NCBI GenBank assembly: GCA_036346375.1
Contig: CM070501.1
Coordinates: 37,902,539 to 37,966,538, forward strand
DNA: 64,000 nucleotides
Origin: Guadua angustifolia
Lineage: Eukaryota > Streptophyta > Magnoliopsida > Poales > Poaceae
Reading direction: 5' to 3'
The position numbers and the translations under genes were made by a program. Positions within the stretch are counted from its first letter, which is position 1. Every line of letters starts with the position of its first letter. The notes beneath the pieces were generated by a model. It was not told the DNA's origin, did no database searches, and was given only the letters and a program-made list of their open reading frames with translations. Below, piece by piece: positions 44,836-56,133 of the stretch.

Positions 44836-46563
44836 ATGGCGCCTAGCGGTTTAGTGCACTCCACCGATTCACAAATATTTGATGGCTCTAATTATTCATC
44901 ATGGAAATTATTTATGATTAATCATTTTAAATCCATGAGCCCACAAATATGGTGGATCGTAGATGTCGGTATTTCTTCTCCAATTAATGATATTGCTCCA
45001 ACTAAAGGAGAGGAGAAATGTCTACATCTCGACGCTCAAGCTACTAACGCTTTATTTAGTGTTGTGAGCGTAGAAATTTTTAATCTCATATGCAACCTCT
45101 CGAGCGCTCATGATATGTGGATCAAGCTTCAAGAAAAATTTGAATCTTCCACAACATCAATTGAGGTTTGCAATGAGGAGGAAGTGTCGGTTGAAGATTT
45201 TTCAACTTCAACATCAATTGATGAACCGACAACTCCGTCAACCTCAACCTCCGCCTCAAGCGACGACGATTGTTCAATTCCATCAAAAATTCGTTGCTTT
45301 ATGGCGAAAGGTAAGAATGAGGTAAGTGATGACGAAGGTGAGCCCTCATATGATGAACTTATGAATTTATTAGAGGAGCTCAATGAATTTCTTTGGAAGG
45401 AGAAAAAGAAATATAAGATTTTAAAATTAGAATATGAATCACTTCAAAATGATTATGATGTTCTAAAAGAAAATCATGAAAAAGTTCTTCTCAAGGAATT
45501 CACTAAAGCTAGTATGGATATGTCTATTCAATGCAATTTAGAAGATGAATTGCCTCACTCAAATTCTATCACAAACAATTCATCAATTAAATGCATATCC
45601 ACTTCTAGCGATGATTTACCTTGTAGCTCAAGTTCAATTGCTAGTACTTCCTCTATGCATGTTGAGATTAACCTTGTAGAGGAAAACAATGAGCTCAAGG
45701 CTCAAGTCATTAAGTTGGAAAATGACTTGAAGAGGTGCGTTAAAGGAAAAGCCCTCCTCGACGAAATCTTGAGCAAGCCAAGGGCGCCTCAAGACAAGCG
45801 AGGACTCGGCTACAACTCCAAGAGAGAGAATAGCAAGACGAGGCACAATGCGCGACACACGAAGACCATCAAGTGCTTCGCATGCAACAAGAAGGGCCAC
45901 ATCGCCTCCGTGTGCCCTAATCAAGTGGATAACAAGGCCACAACATCAACAATAAGGCAAGCCGGCAAGGAGCAAGTCAAATCGGTCAAGAGAGGGCCAA
46001 ATAGCGTGACATGCTTCAATTGTTGAGAGAAGGGACACTTCGGTAAGGATTGTCCCAAAGGTATAACTCCTAAGCCTATTCGTATTAATGAAAATTATTT
46101 GTTTAGGAAGGACAAGAATGGCAATGTGTTTGCCAAGCTTGTCAAGTCCCCTATGCCGACTAGAAATGATATTCATTTGCATAGGAAGAGTATTTCTAGA
46201 AATGTATTTGCTCAAAACGCTAAATTTTCTAAGAATAAGAAAAATCATGATGATCATATGCTTAGGAAAAATAATAGCAAAACATTTGCTAGAAATGCTA
46301 GATCCTCTAAGCCATTTCATAATTTTAATTATCATATGTTTAGAAGAGATCAAACTAGAAATGGTTTTGCAAAATATCAATGCCCTCCTAAGTCCTCTCA
46401 CTTAAATCCAAATATTTCGCTTAGGAGGAATAATTCTCGCAAAACTATTTCTAGTCATGTTAGTCAATTTAAAAATGCTAAAATTAGGACCATTTTGGTT
46501 CCTAAAACTCTTGTGACTAACATTGTCGGACCCAACAACGATTGGGTACCAAAAACCGCCTAA
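44836..46563 (+). pseudogene. Copia-type gag with an internal TGA
   Basis: One frame runs from ATG 44836 through 46563, broken by a single TGA at 46024-46026. The N-terminus has the Copia gag/UBN2 start (DGSNYSSWKLFMINHF). The usual middle of UBN2 is missing, because the sequence passes from AHDMWIKLQEKFESS to an acidic Ser/Thr-rich stretch. Then come a coiled-coil segment, a first CCHC zinc knuckle (CFACNKKGHIASVC) and a second knuckle whose first two cysteines are followed directly by the stop (CFNC then stop, EKGHFGKDC). After the stop the basic tail ends NDWVPKTA. Gag packages RNA into virus-like particles. The TGA would remove the second knuckle unless read through. Confidence 0.8.
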
Positions 46564-48200
46564 AAGAATTTTAGGCAATAAAGAGATGGATTGGACGCTT
46601 GCACACTCATGGAGGAGAAGGACTATATTTGTCTACAAGTGGTGTCAAGCATGAAGAAAATCAAGTCCATCATAAGCCAATGCCATCTCGGTAACAAGTA
46701 TTTAAATTGATTACTATTATGCTTTATAGCCTTGTGTAGGTTATATTGAAATGATTAGTGTAAAATCAATTTAGATTACTTGTTATGGCCACTTGCTCTC
46801 GCCTCTTACCTATTCTCTTATTGCAAATCTTGAGCAAGTTATGTAGTGGCACATTTAGGGGGAGTGTTAATTCATATTCATGTGTACCACATCCCTACGT
46901 GTGCCCATATTAATATAAGTGCAAATATATATAATTTCAAAATCAACCATTTAGCCAAAAATCAAAATTTTGTATACTATTAGTAAAATTGTGAAAAATT
47001 AGTTGAAAAGTGTATACAAATGCTTTCAAAAGGTTTTTCAATGGTTTTGGCTTTACAAAAACTAATTTCAAAAGAAAACAAGTTTTTAGCCCAAAATCTA
47101 GTTACTAGTATCTTGATTTTGATTTAAACTTATAATTTTCATAAAAATGAAAGTAAAAGGATTTTGAAAATAATTCCAAAATGAAAATCCTAGAGTTGGT
47201 CATTCTTAACAATTTTCGTGTTCAAAAGTTTTTCAAAAGACCAACTTATCAAAAGTTACTTGATTTTGAAACTCACCGAAAAATTATAATTGACCCATAA
47301 TGGTCATACTATTGCACTTTGTGAGTTTCTCCATTTGGATCAATTCTTGTGTAGAATTGTGATTCAAAATGGTATTTTAGACTCATACACAAAATTCAAA
47401 TCCATATATCTTACCCCTTGCTTTAATTGAATTCTTGTGTTGTTGAATTTGACTTGATTTCTATTTGCTTCTTCAAATGGACTATTTAGATCAAAAGTCA
47501 AAGTTCAAATTTAAAAGGACCAAATTTGTGAAAAGACTTGTAAAAGTATTCTATTACGTATTTCAAATATTTTACAAGCTTTCAAAATGAAAATTCTATG
47601 TTGAAATCTAATTTGGCTCAAAAACGATTTGATTTAATCCGAAATGGCCTATTTAGGCATATAGCTCAAATCGTGGCATTCGAGTTGATTTCACCATAAA
47701 TCTTGGCTATACACATTCTTGATACACCTATCTAAGCCATGGAAAAAGAAATTGCATGAAATCCAAACCGAAGTGCGTTTTGAGGCTTTTTGTGAAAATC
47801 AATTTCCTTTTATGCCTCAAAGCGCAAATTGCCATAACTTTCAAAATAAAATTGATTTTGAGAAATTTCTTTTTGCAAAACCTTCTAATTAGTCCAAATT
47901 TTATCTCTGCAAAATTTCAAATTTTTTGGACTTCATTTGAGCTATTTTTGCCAAATTTGCAAAAAGTCAGGTTTTTCGGGCTGACAGGTGCGGTTGCACC
48001 GCCCTTAGGGCCGGTTGGACCGGGCACAAGCCGGTTGGACCGGCCATGGCATTGTTGGCTCTGAAATTTCAGAATTTTTCGAGTCTCTTTTTGGGATATC
48101 TTTTGATTGGAACCTCCTTTTTCAAAAATTCTTTTTGGAAATGATTCTTACTATCCCAAAGTTTATTTGTGCAAAATTTCAAAAGTTTCTCAAATTATTT
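46564..48200. other. Non-coding interior of the gag-only retrotransposon
   Basis: AT-rich sequence with no protease, integrase, reverse transcriptase or RNase H motif in any frame I can see. A short palindromic segment at 47984-48050 (GGTTGCACCG and GGCCGGTTGGACCGG) echoes the LTR hairpins. CTACAAGTGGTGTC near 46634 resembles the primer-binding-site lead-in. Confidence 0.7.
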
Positions 48201-48212
48201 GATTGTATTTTC

Positions 48213-49230
48213 AAGTGGTATCAGTTATGAGCACTTTAATTGGTTTAAAGAGTGATATTCACTTGATCTTTTGAAAAGACAAAACTTGTGCAATTCAAAT
48301 GCAAATAACTCCATGATTCACCTGTTGAATATCTTGGGGAGTTTATTTATTGCAAGTTTTGGGCACTTATTGCTTCCAAGTGATGTCATATCTTTATTTT
48401 GCTCTGATACTAAATCTTTGCGATTTCATTGATTATTCTTGAGCCTTGCTCTATTTCGATACCCGTAAGTATATCGTTCTGAGAATATTGCTCTGATACC
48501 CATCGATATCGTCGTTAATCCTTTCAAGTGGTATCAATTCTTTGTGAGTTGATCCTAAGTGGTATCAATCGAGCTTTTATTCATTTCATATGCTTACAAA
48601 GTGGTATCATTGAGTTTCTCTCTTCTCCAAGTGGTATCATGGTTCTTATTGATCATTTCTTCTAATGATATCCTTAACTATGTGGATTCCTTTTTAAAGT
48701 GGTATCATTGGATTTCAATTATTTCCTACAAGTGGTATTTTATTACCTCTGTGTAGCATTATTGCGATACCCACATTCTTGATTAAGATTTTTCCTCTCA
48801 AGCGAAAATTGTAAGTTCAACCGCTTAAGATTTCTCTGTGTGAGAGTCTTTATGGGTTGAAATACATTAAAGAGGAAATCTCTTGTTGAGCATTGTTCTT
48901 CATGAAAATTTAAAAATGCTCATTTCTCTTGGATTTTCAAGCAAAGCACTTGAGATTAATTTTTACAAGTGGTATCTAATTCCTCAAGTGGTATTTATTC
49001 TTCTTGGGTTCCTCGTTTTCCCCGGTTAGGCAATTATTGGATTCTTCAAGAGAATCATGTTGAAAAGTTGCAAAGCCTAATAAAATGAGGAGTGAATTAT
49101 TTGAAAATTTGAAACACATTCAAATATTTTTGTTTCAAATAAACCGTGCGATACCCTTCTTTGCTTTTCATGCTTATTTGTTTTTACAAGTGGTATCCAT
49201 ATTTTAATGCAAATCTTTACAAGTGGTATC
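48213..49230. repeat. Array of primer-binding-site-like motifs AAGTGGTAT(C)
   Basis: Copies start at 48213, 48526, 48557, 48599, 48629, 48697, 48730, 48967, 48986 (AAGTGGTATT), 49188 and 49221. The element's true primer site is AAGTGGTATCAGAGCC at 44776. Seven copies extend to AAGTGGTATCA. Reverse-sense relatives GCTCTGATAC (48401) and GCTCTGATACC (48490), plus several CGATACCC (48457, 48764 and 49149), lie in the same stretch. Spacers are unrelated, so this is not a simple tandem repeat. Confidence 0.8.
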
Positions 49231-49729
49231 CACAAACTCAAATATGGTCTCTTTTCGAGCTTTTCTTTTTTTTAGACCATATTTTAAATAAAAACTTGTT
49301 TTACTTCTTGTTTGATCCTTCAAGTTTTTATTTGGCTTAAGTTCTTCAAATTCCACTCCAAGGTCATAAGTATGCATTCTAATTCTTGTATGACCTTCAT
49401 TAAACTAGACCCCTAAAAGAAATTGATAAATGCCAAAAAGGGGAGAATAATGATAAATGTTTAAATGCCAAAAAGAGGAAGAATGTATTTCAAGTTAATC
49501 TTTTAGTTTTTCCATTTTTGGTGCTTAATGCCAAAAGGGGGAGAATTAGGAAGCTTAATGTCATTTGGTTAAAAAGAGAACTTGCATAATGTCATTTGGT
49601 TAAAAAGTAAGCTTAATATAATTAAGGGAGAGAATTAATATGCATATGTGTTCAATTAGCTTAAATTCTCTCATTATGACACTTTTAACCAAAATGTGCT
49701 CATTAAGCTTGGATTTGTCATTAATCACC

Positions 49730-49740
49730 AAAAAGGGGGA
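49730..49740 (+). promoter_or_regulatory. Polypurine tract of the gag-only retrotransposon
   Basis: AAAAAGGGGGA lies three bases before the 3' LTR; it would prime plus-strand DNA synthesis. A similar AAAAGGGGGAGAA occurs upstream near 49535. Confidence 0.85.
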
Positions 49741-49743
49741 GAT

Positions 49744-52700
49744 TGTAAGTTCAACCTTCATTAATTATGGTTTTGGTGTTAATGACAAATCTAATCTTGT
49801 GTTAATGACAAATCCAATATTGAGTTAATCCCCTAATGCGATATTGTTATTAATGACAAATCTTATATCGAGACTAACATGTTTGTTTAGAATATCTTTT
49901 GATTAGTCTCATCGCATTGAAAAATGGAAAACCCAAGGTATGTTTACATATTCATCTTAATATTAGTTGCATACTTTGGAGTCAAGTTAAAATATGAATG
50001 TCCCCGTTATATTAACCACAAAACGTGCATCATGTTCCCAATCCATATATTACATGGATGCACACACTTAGGGGGAGTTCGTGGTTTAACTTGATAGTTT
50101 CATTGTATTGATCTATTCGTTATTGACACATAAAAGGATCAAGACAAAGAAACTAAATCCTTGAGTATATATTTGAATTGCCTAGTTATAAGTATACTCA
50201 TGGTGATATAGGATATACTCCAATACGATCAATTTGAATATGTGCATATTATCTCCAAGTAAATCACATTGATGCACATATACATGTGGAGTTTATTCTA
50301 TAGTTGATGATTTAGAGTAATGATCATTTCCATACAATTTACATATAACGGATCATTACTTTTCATCAACATGAGTATATGAAAACTTGTGTAGTTAATA
50401 TATACTCATATCAATTTAAATGATAATTTAAATTGAGTTCATTTGTCTTGTTAATCGTTAAAGAACACTTCATCATGTGTTGATGGTGTTTTGTGATTAA
50501 TTAAGGACAAATGAATAGTTCTTAAGTATAATAAAGCATGAGTTGCATTATTGTACTTAAGACACAATTAATCATCTCAATTGATTTAGGTTGTGCTCAA
50601 TTGATCTAGAGGCATCCATTATGTGTTAATGGAGTGCAAAAGATAATTGAGACAACCATGCATCTTGGACTAACAAGTTTCTTGAGTTATGTTTGAGTTA
50701 GGTCCAAAGATGATGAGAACGGGACAAGGACGGCATCATGAGTTGATGGGCGTCAAGAGTGGATCCCAAGTGGAGTCGAGTGGAGATCCCGGGAGAAATC
50801 AAGTGTTGATCATAAAGACCCCAAAGGGATTGCTTGAGCTGCCAAGGTATAATTAGATAGGCTAAGGACTTGTGTAGTCTTTGAGTCTAAGGTTTTATCG
50901 CCGTGCTATTAAGAGGGTCGTTCTCTGCTTGAGCTTCATCATGTGTTGGTGATCTCAATCGCGTTCACTCAAAGCTCAAATCGTATTTGATTTGGTTTTT
51001 GCATATGGGTTAACCATTTGGCATGTGTTGCAAATGTGTTAAGCCTATGCTTGGTTGTTTTGCATTATGCTTTGATTTGCATGTGTTGCAAATAGGATAA
51101 GCTAATGCGTTGGCTTTTACGTGGAGTTCACTTTTGCATGTGTTGCATTAGTTGAAGCTTCACGTTTTGGTTCAAACAAATCTTTCTTAAAACTGTGTGG
51201 TGGCTTGGAGCTAAGTTTTGCATGTGTTGCAAAAGGAGAGAGCTCAAGCATGATTTTATGTTGTGTGTTTGTATGGAGCTAGAGGCTTGCATGTGTTGCA
51301 GTAAAGATCTCATACGTATGGTTTTGGTTTTAGTCGAAGTTTGATTTGTGGTTGCATTGGACTGGAGAATTGCATGTGTTGCAATTAGAGAGTTCATGCA
51401 TCTTGATTTGATGTTGCTTGGAGCTAGACTTTTGCATGTGTTGCAAAGAGTAGTGCTCAAGCATGAAATGTGTTTATTGCGTTATTTGCAAGTTCGTTGT
51501 GCGAATAAACTGAGGTTTATGAGTCCGGAATTCCGAGAGCATGTGAGTGGGGCTTGCAACGGGTGTTGGCAAGTTGACCGGGTCTTGTGTTGACCTTCAC
51601 ATGGCTAGGGGAATTAATCTCATAAACTCGAGTTTGATTCGCTTAATACGATTTGCAAATAGATCTTGAGTTGATTGCGAAATGTGTTTTTGCAATTTGG
51701 TTGAGATTCTTTGAGCATGAGCTAAGTTGGTGCAAATGTGTTTTGCATAAGTATATGATCATGTGTTGATCATCTAATGGCTCAAAGAATGGCATTTCGT
51801 TTTTGGAGAAATGATTTTAGTGTGAAAAATCTTGTCTTCTCTGTGAGGCCGGTGCCACCGGTGGTGGTAGTCCGGTGCTACCGGTGGGTGGTAGCACCGC
51901 CCTCTGGCCGGTGTGAAATTTCGGAGGGGTGTTCTTGTGCCTCGGGGTCGGTGCTCACGGCCATGGTGGTCCGGCTACTCTGGGAGGCAGTAGCACCGGC
52001 GAACCCGGTGTGATTTTTCGAGAGGGTGTGTTTTGTGGTTTGTTGAGGTCCGGTGCTCTGGGCTTATGGCCGGTGCTACCGTGACGTGCACCGCTCCTAG
52101 TTGGTCGGTGCTACTGGATTTTCAGTAACGGCTAGTTTTGTAGCCGTTGGCCCGTGGCCGTGCTACTGGTTATAGTAGAGGCGGTATGCCGGGTTTCTCA
52201 TGAGTTTGCCCATTTCGACCCCCAACGGCTAGTTTTGGCTTGGAGGCTATAAAAGGAGGCCTTGGGGTGTTGGGGCAAGTTCTTTGGAGTTATTGTGAGT
52301 GTATGGGAGTTGTGTGCATGTGTTGCCCTCTTCCATTTGATTCTTGAGCTAAGTGAGCCCTAATTGCATGTGTTGCAATTAGGAAGTGGTTTGAGAGGCT
52401 CTTGTGCATGTGTTGCACTTGAGTGAGGTCCTTGTGCATGTGTTGCACTTGGTGATCACCGAGGAGCGATTCGTTGTGCCGGTGAGGTTCAAGCGAAGGA
52501 GCGCTTATTGCTCTTGGAGGTTGCCGACTCCTAGACAGCGTGGCGTCGTCTTGTGGGAGCTCTCAAGGTGTGAGAAGCCCGGCAAGTTTGTGAAGGTTCG
52601 GGTTGAGCCTACGCATAGCGTGAAAAACCACGACTAGTGGAAAGAGGCGGTGCTCGGCGGGGCGGTCCAAGTGTGGGCTTGCCTCAACGTGGACTAGGGA

Positions 52701-53043
52701 GACCGCAAGTCTCCGAACACCACGGAAAAACATCGGTTGTCTCTTGTCTCTTTACATTCAAGTATTTACTTTTGCATATTTATCAATTGCTTGAATGTAT
52801 TAGAATTGCTTAGTATTAATTAGTTGTTCAATATAGCAATTCTTGTGTAGAGACATAATTTAGTTAAGTGCACTAGTGAGCCTAGTTGATTTAGGCTTTA
52901 ATTGTCAAAACCTATTTATCGCTCCGCATATATATTTGATTAGGTTTTGACATAGGGGTTGATTAGAGCGAATTGTTTAGTGAGCGATCGAATTTTGTAA
53001 AACGCCTATTCACCCCCCCTCTAGGCGCATCCTCGACCCTACA
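49744..53043 (+). repeat. 3' LTR of the gag-only retrotransposon
   Basis: Nearly the same as 41475-44775. Differences are mostly one- or two-base indels in GC-rich parts plus the 40-bp segment near 49807 that the 5' LTR lacks. The TATA box is at 52248-52255. Confidence 0.92.
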
Positions 53044-53136
53044 ACGTCTTGGTGCACGAGGCGCTTGCCCATTGGATATTCAATCCCCACCGCCTCCTCT
53101 CAAATGCGAACCCCAACTCCCAGGTCCCAACCAAAC

Positions 53137-53475
53137 TGCAATATTACACTACGAAAGACTAACAAGAATGGAATCCCAAAAGTGCCTTCTCTTTCTCATT
53201 CTTCTGCTTAAAAGCAACAGGGACCAGAAGTTTGTTACAATGTCGGTAAAAGCAAGATTCTGAAGTAAATTCAAATTAACCACAGTAAACGAAAACACCG
53301 TTCAAGCTACAGTAAACTAACTAGCTAAAGATAGCCGTCGGATGCTCCTTTTGACTCTTTTGAATTCTAAACCGTCCGATGCTATTACTGAAATCGGCAC
53401 CAACTGAATTAAAACTCCCGCCTTCACTGTTCTTCTTCCAGCTCGCCTTCACTGGTCTTCTTCAAGATTCCACCA
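53137..53475 (-). repeat. 3' LTR of the gypsy element (left end)
   Basis: 339 bp nearly identical to 58491-58829. The outermost 26 bp present at the other LTR (TGTCAGAACTCC...) are not preserved here, although the preceding CCAACTCCCAGG is loosely similar. Confidence 0.85.
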
Positions 53476-53513
53476 AACCTTACAATTTCCCCCGCCTGAG
53501 CGAGCACTTGTCC

Positions 53514-53930
53514 TCAAGGCTCGAAAGATGGAAAAGTGTCCTGAATAAACGATACATCCTCCCAGGTAGCATCAGTTTCCATCAAATTTGCCCAGTGAAT
53601 TAGCCACTGTGCCACTGCAACACCCTTCCTCGGCACAATCCTGCGATCCAACACAGCCAAAGGTTCTGTTTTGATTTTCCCATCTTCACTGACTAATGGA
53701 AGTCCTGCCATGGGTATTGCTTTCCCACCTATGCGTTTTTTCAATTGGCTAACATGAAACACAGGGTGTATGCTGGTGTTGTCAGGGAGTTGAAGCTTGT
53801 ACGCCGCCTTACCCACTTTGCTCATCACCCGGAAAGGACCATAGTATTTGGATCTTAATTTCAAGGAGCCTCTTAATCCGAAAGCATTCTGCCTATAAGG
53901 CTGCATTTTGAGATACACCATGTCTCCCAC
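53514..53930 (-). pseudogene. Gypsy integrase C-terminus and chromodomain-like segment
   Basis: The frame begins near GDMVYLKMQPYRQ and includes KYYGPFRVMSKVGKAAYKL and HPVFHVSQLKK, the standard GPY/F module of gypsy integrase. It continues into a chromodomain-like tail (AVLDRRIV, AQWLIHWANL, ATWEDVSF). It is separated from the integrase core by a stop near 53934. Chromodomains steer integration toward particular chromatin. Confidence 0.8.
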
Positions 53931-53936
53931 TTCAAA

Positions 53937-54644
53937 CTATCTCTCAGTTCTCTGTTTGTCAGCAAAATACTTGATTCTGTTTTGAGCATTAGTCAAATTC
54001 TCCTTGATCTTCTTCCTCATTTCTTCCCTGTCCTCTAAAGTAACCCGAGCTTCCTCACTAGTATCTCCAGTAATAGCCAATTCTGCTAGCTGAGGAGGAG
54101 GGTAACCATAGAGAGCTTGGAAAGGAGAAATTTTGAGAGACGTATGATACGTAGTATTGTACCACCACTCAGCCATCGACAGCCACAACATCCACTTCTT
54201 AGGTTCTTGAAAAACCATACTCCTTAAATAGTACTCCAAGCACTGATTAACTCTCTCTGATTGTCCATCTGATTGAGGATGATACGCTGAACTGAACCTC
54301 AAGGAAACTTTAAGAAGTTTGAAAATTTCCCCAAATAGTTGACTAGTGAACACCCTGTCTCTATCAGACACAATGACCAGAGGCATTCCATGCAACTTAA
54401 ATATATTGTCCTTGAATATTTGTACTACTTGTTGAACATTGTAAGGATGAGATAGAGCCAGAAAATGGGAATATTTTGTAAACCGGCCAACAACCACTAA
54501 AATTACCTCCTTTCCCTTTGAATTTGGCAAGCCCTCAATAAAGTCCATGGATATATGAGTCCATGCCATGTCCGGAACTTTCAAAGGATTCAATAGACCC
54601 GTGGTATGTATGTGTTCAATTTTGTTAATTGACAAACCGGGCAC
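53937..54644 (-). pseudogene. Gypsy integrase catalytic core
   Basis: The three acidic residues are recognisable: D in HISMDFIEGLP, D in VIVSDRDRVFTSQL and E in SDGQSERVNQCLE. Following sequence WWYNTTYHTSLKISPFQALY is typical. It overlaps the upstream frame by a frameshift near 54600. Confidence 0.85.
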
Positions 54645-55399
54645 TCTCTGATAAGAAGTTCCACATTTTGTTTCATCTTCGGCCAGTAAAATATTTTCTT
54701 CAGGCGATGATAAGTGCCTTTAACCCCTAAATGACCCCCTATAGCAGATTGATGAATATTTTCAACTGGCTGTTTCCTGAGGTCACTTCCTTCTCCCACA
54801 TATATTTTGCCTTTATACTTCAATACATCCGACTCCTTTTTATATTTGCTATCAGTATTGCCTGAAGCTTGCAGTTCCTCCAATATTTTTACTACTTTCT
54901 GATCATTCACATAACTATTTTTCACATCCTCAATCCATTTTGGAATTACATATGAAATAGCCAAGCAAGTTAACTCTTCTGAGTTATCAGGCTCTTTTCT
55001 GGATAAAGCATCTGCAGTTGAATTTTCTTTCCCCTTTTTATACTCTATCTTATAATCGAACTCCAAGAGCTTCAAGAGTAGCTTATGCTGAATACCTTCT
55101 ACCAACTTCTGAGTTGTGATGAATTTAAGACTCTGTTGGTCTATCTTTATGATCACCGAACTACCCAATAGGTAATGACGCCATTTTTTTAAAGCCTCGA
55201 GAATCGCCATAGCTTCCTTGTCATATATCGACTTGCTTTGTGCTCTTGGTCCTAAAGTTTTACTGAAATAGGCGATAGGACGCCCTCTCTGCATCAACAC
55301 AACACCACTCCCACTCCCACTTGCGTCTGTTTCTAACTGAAAAGGATGACTGAAATCTGGCAAGACAAGCACTGGGCTCGAAGTCAATATCTTTTTCAA
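54590..55399 (-). pseudogene. Gypsy RNase H and integrase zinc-binding region
   Basis: RNase H is marked by LETDASGSGSGVVLMQ, YDKEAMAILEALKKWRHYL and the STADALSRKEP end. The integrase HHCC domain follows (H in IGGHLGVKGTYHRLKKIFYW, then ECPVCQLTK). The frame then shifts into the catalytic core. Confidence 0.85.
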
Positions 55400-55432
55400 T
55401 TGTTCGAAAGCATCAATTTGCTCTTTTCCACA

Positions 55433-55678
55433 CTAGAAATTGTCCTTCTTTAACATATCGAAGAGTGGCTGACAAATAGTCCCATGCCCCTGTATAAACC
55501 TCCGGTAATAACCTGTTAGTCCCAGAAAACCACGTAATTTAGTAATACTATCTGGCTGTGGCCATTTCACCACATCGACTATCTTCTTCGGATCGGTGGA
55601 AACTCCTTCAGCATCTATGACATGCCCCAAATATTTAATCCTTGGTACGGCAAAAGTACATTTACTCCTCTTTGCCAC
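55433..55678 (-). pseudogene. Gypsy reverse-transcriptase thumb/connection segment
   Basis: Contains KCTFAVPRIKYLGHVIDAEG and LRGFLGLTGYYRRFIQG, the conserved block between reverse transcriptase and RNase H. A stop at each end isolates it from its neighbours. Confidence 0.85.
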
Positions 55679-55690
55679 TAAATGATTCTT

Positions 55691-56098
55691 CTACAATAGC
55701 TGAAGAGTAACCTCTAAATGTTTTTGGTGCTCCATCATACTCTTGCTATATATTAAAATATCATCAAAGAAAGCTAATATAAATTTTCTAAGATAATCTG
55801 CAAAGACTTGATTCATCAAACCTTGGAAGGTAGGAGGTGCATTACATAAACCAAATGGCATAACAAGATATTCATAATGACCCAAACGAGTGCGAAAAGC
55901 AGTTTTGTGAATGTCAGCTTCATTCATTCTAATTTGATGATACCCTGATTTAAGATCCAATTTAGAGAAAATCGTTGATCCATATAAGTCATCAAGTAAA
56001 TCTTCAATAATGGGCATGGAAAATTTATTCTTCGCTGTAATGGCATTGAGTTGACGAAAATCAACACACATTCTCCATCCTCCTTTTTTTCTGACCAT
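55691..56098 (-). pseudogene. Gypsy reverse-transcriptase palm
   Basis: Contains WRMCVDFRQLNAIT, FSKLDLKSGYHQIRM, YLVMPFGLCNAPPTFQ and the catalytic FFDDILIYS (usual plant form is YVDDILIYS or FFDDILVYS). The key aspartates are present, but flanking frames are broken. Confidence 0.88.
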
Positions 56099-56133
56099 GA
56101 CAACAGGAGAGGAATAAGGACTAGAACTGGGTC

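Larger units (their letters stand above)
41475..53043 (+). mobile_element. Non-autonomous LTR retrotransposon, gag only (TR-GAG-like, Copia/SIRE-related)
   Basis: The 11.6-kb element has two nearly identical LTRs (41475-44775 and 49744-53043, about 3.3 kb each) that start TGTAAG and end CTACA. Flanking bases ACGTG and ACGTC are probably a 5-bp target duplication with one change. The interior has an initiator-tRNA-Met primer-binding site and a gag frame with an in-frame stop. It has no protease, integrase or reverse transcriptase, and a polypurine tract precedes the 3' LTR. Gag type and N-terminal DGSNYSSWK match Copia-lineage (SIRE/Maximus-like) gag. Mobility would need enzymes from an autonomous partner. 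Confidence 0.88.
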
